Below are positions 7,357 to 14,675 of a stretch of 16,088 nucleotides of DNA, piece after piece. The DNA is taken from the NCBI GenBank assembly GCA_964516295.1, contig CAZEYT010000063.1, positions 1-16,088 of the forward strand, in the 5' to 3' direction. The notes below the pieces were generated by a model. The model ran no database searches, was not told the DNA's origin, and saw only the letters and a program-made list of their open reading frames with translations. Position 1 is the first letter of the stretch, and every line of letters begins with the position of its first letter. A program made the translations under genes and the position numbers. The DNA is from CAZEYT01 sp964516295. Lineage in GTDB: Bacteria > Verrucomicrobiota > Verrucomicrobiia > Chthoniobacterales > Terrimicrobiaceae.

Positions 7357-7809
7357 TCAGGCGTCGAGCCGGATCTGAGGCCGACGGGCGGGGTCCCACG
7401 GGTTGCGGGCGAATCCCGAGCGTTCCAGTTCGCCCGAGACCTCGCGGCAGAGGGCGAGCACGCGATCGACATCCAAGCCGTGGCGTCGAGGTGCAAATGG
7501 CGTGATGTTTTTCATACCGAGTCCAAAAAGCCGGAAGGCCGGGTGGAGACGCCGACCGTCCTTCGGGTGGTCGGGGCGCTCCTTTTGTTTTTTCAGATGC
7601 ACGAAGGCTCCGGCGATTTGGATGAGGCCCTTGTAAAAGGCATAGTCTGGACCGGTCTCCCCGAGCCAGAGGTGCTCCAAGACATCGTGTGCTTCATAGT
7701 AGTCCCCGGCGTTGAAGCACTCAAAATAGGCGAGATAGCAGGCCGGGTGTTCCGAGGGGGCGAGATCCAGTCCCCCGACATAAGCTTCGATACGGCCGCT
7801 CTTTTTCAT
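7357..7809 (-). CDS. DUF309 domain protein
   Basis: From the ATG at 7809 the product has 150 residues. The centre is the DUF309 signature: YFECFNAGDYYEAHDVLEHL, then W, then YKGLIQIAGAFVHLKK. The conserved EAHDVLEHLW histidine/glutamate pattern and the KGLIQ helix place it in this small all-helical family, whose biochemical role is unknown. The C-terminal third is Arg/Pro-rich and less conserved. The frame stays open for over 350 bases upstream of the ATG, but that part lacks family features and overlaps the divergent fkp-like remnant, so the short start is preferred. The gene heads a minus-strand series with the NSS transporter; co-transcription is likely from the 72-base spacing. Confidence 0.85.
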   Translation of the reverse strand: MKKSGRIEAYVGGLDLAPSEHPACYLAYFECFNAGDYYEAHDVLEHLWLGETGPDYAFYKGLIQIAGAFVHLKKQKERPDHPKDGRRLHPAFRLFGLGMKNITPFAPRRHGLDVDRVLALCREVSGELERSGFARNPWDPARRPQIRLDA

Positions 7810-7898
7810 TCCGGAAGAGACGATAGCATGGGCCCGGGCGATGGGAATGCCGGATCGGTGCTGGATGCACGGCGGGTCCTTTGCTAATGCTCGCGGGG

Positions 7899-8500
7899 AT
7901 GTCCCCGTCCATTCAGCATCTGCTCTCCCTGCCGCCGGCGATGGTGGCGTGGTTTTCCGGTCAACCCCGCGCTGACGACGGCACGTGGTTCGCGTCGTGT
8001 GAGCCGGCGGGAAAAAGCTTGGCTCAGGCGGTGGGATCGTGCAGCTGTTGGCGGACGCGCGGCGTGCCGATGAGGGCCTTGATTTTTCGTCGTGGCTTGA
8101 GGCGCGGAAGCGGTTGGTGCTCCTTGCGGGCGGACAGAGCCGACGCCTGCCGTCGTATGCGGCGACCGGGAAGATTTTCATGCCGGTCCCGGTGATGCGC
8201 TGGGGAACCGGCCAACGGCTCGATCAGACTTTGGCGGACCTCCAAGCCCGCGATTACGGGCGCGTGCTTGAACGAACGCTGTCGTTATTGCGAGTCCTGG
8301 TCACCAGCGGGGATGTTTTTCTCAGTTTCCCAAGCGAGTGGCCCGAGATTCCCAAAGCCGATAAGGTGGGGTTCGGGATGGGGAGGTGAGTCCCGAAGTG
8401 GCGAACGATTTCGGCGTTTTTTCTCCGCCCTTGAGACGTCCGGGACGTTGTCGTTTTCTCTCCAGAAGCCCGATGCGGGGCGCATTCGCGAGCTGGGCGA
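7899..8500 (+). pseudogene. Broken, truncated fucokinase/fucose-1-phosphate guanylyltransferase (Fkp-like) gene
   Basis: Three reading frames must be joined to recover one protein like the N-terminal guanylyltransferase part of Bacteroides Fkp. Frame one gives SIQHLLSLPPAMVAWF and WFASCEPAG. After a shift at the A-run 8012-8016 it continues as LGSGGGIVQLLADARR, LLAGGQSRRLPSYAATGKIF, PVPVMRWGTGQRL and VTSGDVFL up to KADKVGFGMG. A second shift at about 8381-8389 leads to VSPEVANDFGVF. A third, at the T-run 8417-8422, leads to LSFSLQKPDAGRIRELG. Recognition stops near 8500, so the rest of the nucleotidyltransferase domain and the whole kinase domain are lost. Fkp converts L-fucose to GDP-fucose; this copy cannot. 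One extra A in the first run and one extra T in the third would restore frame, so sequencing error at homopolymers could explain part of it, but not the missing C-terminus. Confidence 0.82.
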
Positions 8501-8593
8501 TGGTCGTGCAAGCGGCGTTCCGGCCGGGAAGTCGGGAGTGACCGCCCTGCCCGGTGCTTGCCGAACTGCCGGCAAAGGGTTTACGGTGCCTTG

Positions 8594-9184
8594 ATGGCTC
8601 GTGAAGCTTCCATCGTTCGCAACACCTCTGAGACGAAAATCCGGCTCCGTCTTTCGTTGGACGGGTCGGGGGTCTCCAAGATCTCAACGGGTATCCCGTT
8701 TTTTGACCACATGCTCACTCTCTGGGCACGGCATGGGTTGTTCGATCTCGATGTGGAGGCTGACGGGGACATCGCCGTGGATTTTCACCACACGGTCGAG
8801 GACACCGGGATCACGCTCGGGCAGGCACTCACACGGGCCTTGGGCGACAAGGCCGGCATCCAGCGGTATGGGTTTTTCTACGTGCCGATGGATGAGGCGC
8901 TGGTGCGCACGGTGGTGGATCTGAGCGGACGACCGTATCTGGCCTACAATGCCCCCGGGTCCGTCGCGGCGATTGGCTCGGCCTTTTCGTTTCAGTTGGT
9001 GGAGGAATTTTTGCGGGCGCTCTCGGTGCATGGCGGAATGAATCTTCATGTCGATGTGCTCGCCGGTCGGGATGCGCACCACATGGCGGAGGGTATTTTC
9101 AAATCTCTTGCCCGCGCGCTGGATGCGGCCACCCGCCTCGATCCGCGTGTGGAGGGAATTCCGAGCACCAAAGGGATCCTCTGA
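8594..9184 (+). CDS. hisB: Imidazoleglycerol-phosphate dehydratase
   Basis: This 196-residue enzyme removes water from imidazole-glycerol phosphate to give imidazole-acetol phosphate, the sixth step of histidine synthesis, in the cytoplasm. It binds two manganese ions through conserved His/Glu clusters, visible as FFDHML (36-41), DFHHTVEDTG (63-72) and the AHHMAEGIFK segment (161-170). The length matches the single-function form, without the phosphatase domain fused in E. coli. The ATG at 8594 gives the normal N-terminus (MAREASIVRNTSETKI). It is the first of three his genes in a row. The 90 bases before it are the tail of the fkp-like remnant and contain no clear promoter. Confidence 0.97.
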   Translation: MAREASIVRNTSETKIRLRLSLDGSGVSKISTGIPFFDHMLTLWARHGLFDLDVEADGDIAVDFHHTVEDTGITLGQALTRALGDKAGIQRYGFFYVPMDEALVRTVVDLSGRPYLAYNAPGSVAAIGSAFSFQLVEEFLRALSVHGGMNLHVDVLAGRDAHHMAEGIFKSLARALDAATRLDPRVEGIPSTKGIL

Positions 9185-9208
9185 TGGCATGGTCTCCATT
9201 TTGTTTTC

Positions 9209-9823
9209 ATGAGTCAGAAAACCATCGGTGTCGTTGATTACGGAAGCGGCAACCTTCGCAGTGTCACGAAGGCGTTGGAAACAACCGGGGCGAAGACCGT
9301 CTTTGTCACGCGGCCGGAGAAACTCGCCGCAGTCGATGCGGTGGTCGTGCCCGGAGTCGGGGCCTTTGGCGATTGCGCGGCGAATCTCCGCGCGACCGGT
9401 CTTTGGGAGCCTTTGCGCGGGTGGATCCGCGAGGGACGTCCGTATCTCGGAATCTGTCTCGGATACCAACTGCTCTTCACGTCGAGCGAGGAATCGCCCG
9501 GGGTCGAAGGACTTGGGGTGATTCCTGGCCGGGTCGTCCGATTTTCTCCGGGCACAAGCAAAGTGCCGCACATGGGGTGGAATCCTCTCCAGCGTACGGC
9601 GGGTCCGCTTTATGCCGGTCTGCCGGACGGCACGGCGATGTATTTCGTCCACTCATACTATCCGGTTCCGGAGGATCCGGCGATTGTCTCGGCGACGTGC
9701 GAATACGGGGAGACGTTTGCGGCGGGGATCTCCGCCGGACGTCTCCATGCCACGCAATTTCACCCGGAAAAAAGCCAGGCTGCCGGGCTCACTTTGCTTG
9801 GAAATTTTCAAAACTCGTTATGA
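9209..9823 (+). CDS. hisH: Imidazole glycerol phosphate synthase, glutamine amidotransferase subunit
   Basis: This is a class I glutamine amidotransferase of 204 residues. It releases ammonia from glutamine and channels it to HisF, which forms imidazole-glycerol phosphate and AICAR. The catalytic triad is complete: Cys83 in GICLGYQLLF, His185 and Glu187 in ATQFHPEKS. The N-terminal VDYGSGNLRSV and the PGVGAFGDC oxyanion segment are also typical. It starts 24 bases after hisB and overlaps hisA by four bases (ATGA). HisF, its obligatory partner, is not encoded in this window and must lie elsewhere. Confidence 0.97.
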   Translation: MSQKTIGVVDYGSGNLRSVTKALETTGAKTVFVTRPEKLAAVDAVVVPGVGAFGDCAANLRATGLWEPLRGWIREGRPYLGICLGYQLLFTSSEESPGVEGLGVIPGRVVRFSPGTSKVPHMGWNPLQRTAGPLYAGLPDGTAMYFVHSYYPVPEDPAIVSATCEYGETFAAGISAGRLHATQFHPEKSQAAGLTLLGNFQNSL

Positions 9824-10536
9824 TTCTTTTACCAGCGATCGATCTGATGGGAGGTGAAGTCGTGCGCCTCAAGCGCGGCCTTGCTTCCGAAAAGACCGTG
9901 TATTCCTCCGACCCGGTGGCCTTTGCCAGAAAATGGGAGGATGCCGGTGCCGACTGGTTGCATCTGGTCGATCTCGACGCCGCTTTCTCGGGCGAACCAA
10001 GGAATCTCGAGATCATTGAAAAAATCTGCGCAGCGGTGAACATTCCCTGCGAACTGGGCGGAGGCATGCGCAACATGCTGAATGTGAGCGCGGCGTTCAG
10101 TGCCGGCGTGAGCCGTGTCATCCTCGGCACGAAAGCCTGTGAATCGCCCGCTTATGTTGCCGAAATGTGCGCGGAGTTCGGAGGCGACCGGATCGCCGTG
10201 GGGATAGATGCCAAGGACGGCCAGGTCGCCGTTAAGGGATGGACCGAGACCACCGGCACCGCCGCCGTCGATCTGGCGCTGGCGGTTCAATCCGCGGGAG
10301 TCGGGACGATCGTTTACACCGATATCGCGACCGATGGCATGTTGGTCGGCCCGAATTTTGCCGAGCTGGAAAAGATGCTCGGGCTTCTTGATTGTCACCT
10401 CATTGCCAGCGGCGGGGTCTCCTCCGCCGAGGACCTCCGCCAACTGGCGGGGATGCCCGGACTGCACGGGGCCATCATCGGCAAGGCACTTTACGATGGG
10501 CAGATCACCGGGAACCTTCGCGCGATCCTCAAGTAA
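9820..10536 (+). CDS. hisA: Phosphoribosylformimino-5-aminoimidazole carboxamide ribotide isomerase
   Basis: This 238-residue (beta-alpha)8 barrel carries out the Amadori rearrangement of ProFAR to PRFAR, the substrate of HisF/HisH. The two catalytic aspartates are present: Asp8 in LPAIDLMGG, and the C-terminal-half one in YTDIATDG (Asp168). The two phosphate-binding sites appear as ELGGGMR (78-84) and ASGGVSS (196-202). The ATG at 9820 overlaps the hisH stop, giving translational coupling. A longer open frame upstream lies inside hisH and is not part of the gene. Confidence 0.96.
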   Translation: MILLPAIDLMGGEVVRLKRGLASEKTVYSSDPVAFARKWEDAGADWLHLVDLDAAFSGEPRNLEIIEKICAAVNIPCELGGGMRNMLNVSAAFSAGVSRVILGTKACESPAYVAEMCAEFGGDRIAVGIDAKDGQVAVKGWTETTGTAAVDLALAVQSAGVGTIVYTDIATDGMLVGPNFAELEKMLGLLDCHLIASGGVSSAEDLRQLAGMPGLHGAIIGKALYDGQITGNLRAILK

Positions 10537-10653
10537 GTCCACCGGTGGTGTCCAAAAGGCGCGCTCGTTCCGGGTCCAAAGACTTGGCATGATGGCTGCT
10601 TCGTTCCCATAGACTGTCTTCTGAGAAATCACGAAGACCGGCCGCTGTAAACC

Positions 10654-10677
10654 GTTTCTTCCCCGGAACAAAGAAAC
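10654..10677. repeat. Short inverted repeat just upstream of the HAD gene
   Basis: GTTTCTT (10654-10660) and AAGAAAC (10671-10677) are perfect arms with a 10-base gap, ending 9 bases before the ATG of the HAD gene. It may be an operator or a stem near the ribosome site. A weak promoter candidate lies further up, with TTGGCA at 10584-10589 and CATAGA at 10608-10613 (18-base spacer). Confidence 0.35.
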
Positions 10678-10686
10678 ATAAGGGGA

Positions 10687-11592
10687 ATGAATTACAAAGG
10701 CTTGCTAATCGATATGGACGGGGTGATCTACCGCGAGAATCACCTTCTTCCGGGAGCGCAGGAACTCGTGCAGTTCCTTATCGAAACTGGGACACCGTTT
10801 CTGTTCGTCACGAACAATTCCGCGCCCACGCCGGAGGATCTGGTCATCCGACTAAGACATCTCGGGATCTCGGGACTCGGTCCGCGACATTTTTACACGT
10901 CGGCAATGAACACCGCGGATTTTCTGCAGGAGACGCATCCCGGGTGTACGGCGTTTGTTTTGGGCGAGGCCGGGTTGAATGCAGCTCTTGTCGAGGCAAG
11001 GATTCCGAATGACAACATAGAACCGAGCTATGTCATTGTCGGAGAGGGAAGTCCGTCGAATGAGCGACTGACGAAGGCCCATGAGTTGTTGGAGAAAGGA
11101 GCGCGCCTGGTGGCAACGAATCCGGACAACTGGTGCCCGGTGAAGGGAAACCAGACGCGTCCGGGCGCTGGGGCGCTGGCCGCGTACCTCGAAGCCAGCT
11201 CGGGACAGCGAGCCTATTTTTTGGGGAAACCGAATCCTTACATGTTTTTCCGTGCCCGTCGCAAACTTCACGGCGGTACCCGCGAGGTGATGATGGTCGG
11301 GGACACGATGGAAACCGATATTCGCGGGGCGATTGAAACCGGCATGCAGGCGTGTCTCGTCCTCACCGGTTCAACGCAACTCGACGATCTGGCGAATTAT
11401 GTTTACCAGCCCACGTGTGTGATGGCGGGGGTCGATGAACTGCTGGAAGAATTGAAATCGGGTGGGGAGACCAGTCGTTCGCGGAGCCCGGCGTTTTCTC
11501 CGCGGGAGAACGTGGCGCGGCAGGGAAGCCGCCATCAGACCGACCGGTCTGCCTTTGTAAAGCCGCGCCCGCGTCCGGCGATGACCAAGTAG
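10687..11592 (+). CDS. HAD-superfamily IIA phosphatase (NagD/phosphoglycolate-type)
   Basis: This 301-residue hydrolase has all HAD motifs. Motif I is DMDGVIY, with nucleophile Asp9 and Asp11. Motif II is VTNNSAP (Thr42). The motif III lysine is in GKPNP (Lys181). Motif IV is VGDTMETDI (Asp206 and Asp211). The C2-type cap domain fills residues about 70-175. Family members (NagD, AraL, phosphoglycolate and p-nitrophenyl phosphatases) remove phosphate from small metabolites; the substrate cannot be assigned. After the domain ends near residue 258 there is an unusual tail of about 43 residues, rich in Ser, Arg and Pro. An AAGGGGA lies directly before the ATG, closer than a normal Shine-Dalgarno. 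The 150-base gap after hisA suggests separate transcription. Confidence 0.92.
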   Translation: MNYKGLLIDMDGVIYRENHLLPGAQELVQFLIETGTPFLFVTNNSAPTPEDLVIRLRHLGISGLGPRHFYTSAMNTADFLQETHPGCTAFVLGEAGLNAALVEARIPNDNIEPSYVIVGEGSPSNERLTKAHELLEKGARLVATNPDNWCPVKGNQTRPGAGALAAYLEASSGQRAYFLGKPNPYMFFRARRKLHGGTREVMMVGDTMETDIRGAIETGMQACLVLTGSTQLDDLANYVYQPTCVMAGVDELLEELKSGGETSRSRSPAFSPRENVARQGSRHQTDRSAFVKPRPRPAMTK

Positions 11593-11660
11593 GACATCAT
11601 GATTTTGCGATCCAATTCATCGACGCCGAGCGGGATATTCCATCGACGAATCGTCGGAGA

Positions 11661-12233
11661 TTGCGGACCCGCAATTACCTGAGTCGATCCAGCTATTGGA
11701 GTCGGGCTGGCGCGACGGCGACGGCCTTCCGCGACGTGTTTTTGGCGAGCCTTGTGAAGGGGGCGATCGCCGCACGGCAGATGGTGGTTCCGATTTCCGC
11801 CGTGCAGGTTCTCATGCTCGCGCTGTTGCTCGGATTCTTTTATTGGGAACCGGCGCGCTCAGCTTTCCAAGCCATCGTCGCGGTGAAGGGCCAAGTCGGA
11901 CTTCCGTTTGCCTTTCTTAGCATGGGATTGATCTCGATCTTCGCTGAGATTCTTGAGCGACTGACAACACCGGAAAGCGACGGATCGTTCGTTGGAAATG
12001 CCGTCTATGGCTTTTTTGTCTTTGGCTTCCTTGGCATAGCGACCGACCGTTTTTACATCCTTCAAAATGCCATGTGAGGCTGGCTTCCGCCGGGTTGGCA
12101 GATTCCCGCCAAGGTCCTCACCGATCAGTTTGTTTATACCGTCCTCTTTGCCAATCCCTACCAGACCCTGCTCTATGTCTTGAAGAATTGTGGATTTCAT
12201 CCTGGATTTTTTGGAGCCGTACCCGGCCGGTAA
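11661..12233 (+). pseudogene. Mpv17/PMP22-like membrane protein gene with in-frame TGA and lost C-terminus
   Basis: The frame from TTG 11661 codes for a membrane protein with helices around VQVLMLALLLGFFYW, LPFAFLSMGLISIFA and YGFFVFGFLGIATDRFYIL, then stops at TGA 12075-12077. The same frame continues without a shift for another 51 codons as GWLPPGWQIPAKVLTDQF and VYTVLFANPYQTLLYVLK, ending at TAA 12231. The KVLTDQ...ANP pattern is what follows in Mpv17/PMP22-type proteins, so the two parts belong to one gene. The TGA probably replaces a TGG codon for tryptophan. Even read through, the last expected helix is missing. Neighbouring genes (hisB, Ku, ligD) use TGA as a normal stop, so a reassigned code is unlikely. 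A 138-residue product could still be made. The start is uncertain because no ATG fits. Confidence 0.62.
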
Positions 12234-12269
12234 AAACGTTTTTGATTTGGCGGGAAGGAACGGCCGCGA

Positions 12270-13127
12270 ATGCCGCAGGATGCGAACCCCTCAACCATGC
12301 GTGCGATCTGGAAAGGCGCGATCACCTTCGGGCTGGTCAATATTCCGATTTCCCTCCTTCCGGCGGTGCGGCGCGAAGAGTTGAAATTCCGTCTCCTGCG
12401 CCGGAAAGATCTGAGTCCGGTCAGCTACAAACGGGTCGCGGCCGCAGACGCGCGGGAGGTGCCGTGGGAGGACATCGTGAAAGGCTACGAATATGACAAA
12501 GACAAATTTGTCGTGTTGAAGGACGAGGACTTCGCCCGCGTGGATATCGAGGCGACCCAAACTGTGGACATTTTGCATTTCGTTCAGCTGGACGAAGTAA
12601 ACCCTTTGCTGTTCTACAAGCCGTATTACTTGGAAGCCTCGCGAGGCGGAGACAAAGCCTACGTCCTCCTCCGCGACGCCCTGGCAAAATCTGGAAAGAT
12701 CGCCATCGCGAAAGTGGTCATCCGCACGCGCCAGCACCTCGCAGCCGTCAAGCCGCAGAAAGAGGCTCTCCTGCTCGAGCTCATGCACTTCCCCGACGAA
12801 ATCCTCGACGCGTCCGAATTCAAGGCTCCCACGGCAAAAGCGAGTGCCAAGCAGGAGATGACGATGGCGCTCCAACTCATCGAGAGCATGAGCCGGCCAT
12901 GGGATCCCTCCGACTACAAGGACGATTACCGCGATGCCGTCGAGGAGATGATTGAGAAAAAGATAACCGAAGGCGGGAAAGCCGTGCCCAGCGCCCGGGG
13001 GCCACGACCGAAAAACGTCATCGACCTCGTCTCTGCGCTTCAGCAAAGCATTCGTGAAACGACAGCGTCGTCCAAGAAACCCAAATCCCGTCCCGCCGCC
13101 ACAAAACGCCGCCGAAAGGCTGCTTGA
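12270..13127 (+). CDS. ku: Ku homodimeric DNA end-binding protein (NHEJ)
   Basis: Bacterial Ku, 285 residues, forms a ring-shaped dimer that threads onto broken double-stranded DNA ends and recruits LigD. The core begins MRAIWKGAITFGLVNIPISL and continues through the DEVNPLLFYKPYYLEA strand region to QLIESMSRPWDPSDYKDDYR, the normal end of the Ku core. A Lys/Arg-rich tail (SSKKPKSRPAATKRRRKAA) follows, as in Ku proteins that bind DNA non-specifically and contact LigD. The ATG at 12270 has a good ribosome site (GGAAGGAA at 12252-12259). The in-frame ATG at 12297 gives the more usual N-terminus but a poorly spaced site. Three bases separate its stop from ligD, so the genes form an operon. Confidence 0.96.
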   Translation: MPQDANPSTMRAIWKGAITFGLVNIPISLLPAVRREELKFRLLRRKDLSPVSYKRVAAADAREVPWEDIVKGYEYDKDKFVVLKDEDFARVDIEATQTVDILHFVQLDEVNPLLFYKPYYLEASRGGDKAYVLLRDALAKSGKIAIAKVVIRTRQHLAAVKPQKEALLLELMHFPDEILDASEFKAPTAKASAKQEMTMALQLIESMSRPWDPSDYKDDYRDAVEEMIEKKITEGGKAVPSARGPRPKNVIDLVSALQQSIRETTASSKKPKSRPAATKRRRKAA

Positions 13128-13130
13128 TTC

Positions 13131-14675
13131 ATGTCCCTGCGCGAATACCGAAAGAAGAGGAACTTCTCGAAAACCACGGAACCGGTCGCGACAAAATCCT
13201 CCCCATCCGGTCGTCGTTTCGTGATTCAGAAGCACGCCGCCAGCCGTCTCCATTTCGACCTCCGCCTCGAGCTGGGCGGAGCATTGAAATCCTGGGCTGT
13301 CCCGAAAGGCCTGCCGCTTCGTCACGGCGAAAAACACCTCGCCGTCGAAGTCGAAGATCATCCGCTTTCCTATCGCGAGTTCGAGGGGACGATCCCCGAA
13401 GGCGAGTATGGCGGTGGCACGGTGATGGTGTGGGACTTCGGCAACTATCGTCCGCTCACCCGGACACCGGCGCGCGACCTGGCCGCGGGAAAACTCCATT
13501 TCGTCCTCGAAGGAAAAAAACTCCAAGGGGAGTGGTATCTCGTCGGTTTGCGCGAGGGAAAGGACTGGCTTGTCATTCGCGGTGGCGACGACCATCCGCC
13601 CGTTCCTGCCGGGTACGAGAAGACCTCCACGCTCAGCGGTCGAACGATGGCGGCCATCGCCAAGGGCAAAGCACCTCGGGAAAACCCTCCGACTTCGAAA
13701 ACGGCGACGCTCCCGGAGTTCGTGGAGCCGATGATGGCGAAACTGGTCAACACCCCACCGGACGGCCGATGGAGCTATGAAATCAAATTCGACGGCTGGC
13801 GTGCCATCGTGCTCAAGAGTGGCACAAATGTTCAGCTTCTCTCCCGCACCCGCCACGATCTGGGAGAAACCTTCCCCGATTTGGTTGCCGCCTTCTCACG
13901 GTGGAAACTCGGCACCGCGGTCGTTGATGGCGAAATCGTCGTTCTCGACTCATCCGGACGCCCGTCGTTCCAGCGTCTGCAGTCCTGGGAATCGGAGAAG
14001 CAGAAGCCGCCGCTTCTCTTCTACGCGTTCGACCTGCTCCACTTGGACGGGGAGGATCTCACGTCGCGCCCGCTCCTCGAGCGCAAGGCCCTGCTGGAAA
14101 GCCGCCTCGCCTCGACATCCGACGGCCCCCTGCGCTATGCCGCCCCACTGGGATCGAATGCCGGAGCGCTTCTCTCCCACGTGGAAAAAATCGGTTTGGA
14201 GGGACTCATCGGCAAGCGCATCGACTCCCCCTACGAGCCCGGTCGCCGCTCGGGAGCGTGGATCAAGCTCAAGCTCCACCACGCGCAGGAATTTGTCATT
14301 GGCGGCTACACCGAACCCGTGGGTTCGCGGCCGCATTTCGGAGCACTCGTCGTCGGCTACTACGATGGAAAAAAACTTCTCTGCGCGGGAAAAGTCGGCA
14401 CCGGATTTCATGCCCGGTCGCTCCGCGCCGTCCATGCGGAAATGACCGCCCGCCGCGCCAAAACCTGCCCGTTTCACGACCTTCCTGACGCCCGTGCGGG
14501 ACGCTGGGGCCAGGGCATCACGTCCGTGGAGATGAAACGCTGTCACTGGCTCCGGCCCGAACTCGTCTGCCAGGTCCGCTTCGCCGAGTGGACCCGCGAC
14601 GGTCGACTCCGCCAACCGGTCTTCCTGGGACTCCGTCACGACAAACCCGCTCGCGCCGTTGTGCGTGAGTCCTGA
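13131..14675 (+). CDS. ligD: LigD: 3'-phosphoesterase plus ATP-dependent DNA ligase
   Basis: This is a 514-residue two-domain end-joining enzyme. The N-terminal phosphoesterase (about 25-160) has VIQKHAASRLHFDLRLE with His41 and Asp43, and DHPLSY with His77, the metal site that trims 3' ribonucleotides or phosphates. The ligase domain (about 195-505) has motif I YEIKFDGWRA with the AMP-accepting Lys219, motif III YAFDLLHLDG, motif IV EGLIGKR and motif V WIKLK. The OB fold follows to the end (VFLGLRHDKPARAVVRES). It starts three bases after ku. The order phosphoesterase-ligase matches Pseudomonas-type LigD, but there the polymerase domain is fused in the same chain. Here the chain ends at exactly that linker and the polymerase follows in another frame. 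Confidence 0.97.
   Translation: MSLREYRKKRNFSKTTEPVATKSSPSGRRFVIQKHAASRLHFDLRLELGGALKSWAVPKGLPLRHGEKHLAVEVEDHPLSYREFEGTIPEGEYGGGTVMVWDFGNYRPLTRTPARDLAAGKLHFVLEGKKLQGEWYLVGLREGKDWLVIRGGDDHPPVPAGYEKTSTLSGRTMAAIAKGKAPRENPPTSKTATLPEFVEPMMAKLVNTPPDGRWSYEIKFDGWRAIVLKSGTNVQLLSRTRHDLGETFPDLVAAFSRWKLGTAVVDGEIVVLDSSGRPSFQRLQSWESEKQKPPLLFYAFDLLHLDGEDLTSRPLLERKALLESRLASTSDGPLRYAAPLGSNAGALLSHVEKIGLEGLIGKRIDSPYEPGRRSGAWIKLKLHHAQEFVIGGYTEPVGSRPHFGALVVGYYDGKKLLCAGKVGTGFHARSLRAVHAEMTARRAKTCPFHDLPDARAGRWGQGITSVEMKRCHWLRPELVCQVRFAEWTRDGRLRQPVFLGLRHDKPARAVVRES

Noticed and set aside
9373..9819. N-terminal extension of hisA
   Set aside because: The frame is open upstream, but HisA proteins start at the ATG at 9820 and the extension lies entirely inside hisH.
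12069..12083. Selenocysteine or reassigned TGA at 12075
   Set aside because: TGA is an ordinary stop in several neighbouring genes, no selenoprotein family is involved, and the C-terminus is also missing; a nonsense mutation explains it better.
12291..13856. Minus-strand open frame of 521 codons
   Set aside because: It runs opposite both ku and ligD, which are clearly identified on the plus strand, so it is a shadow.
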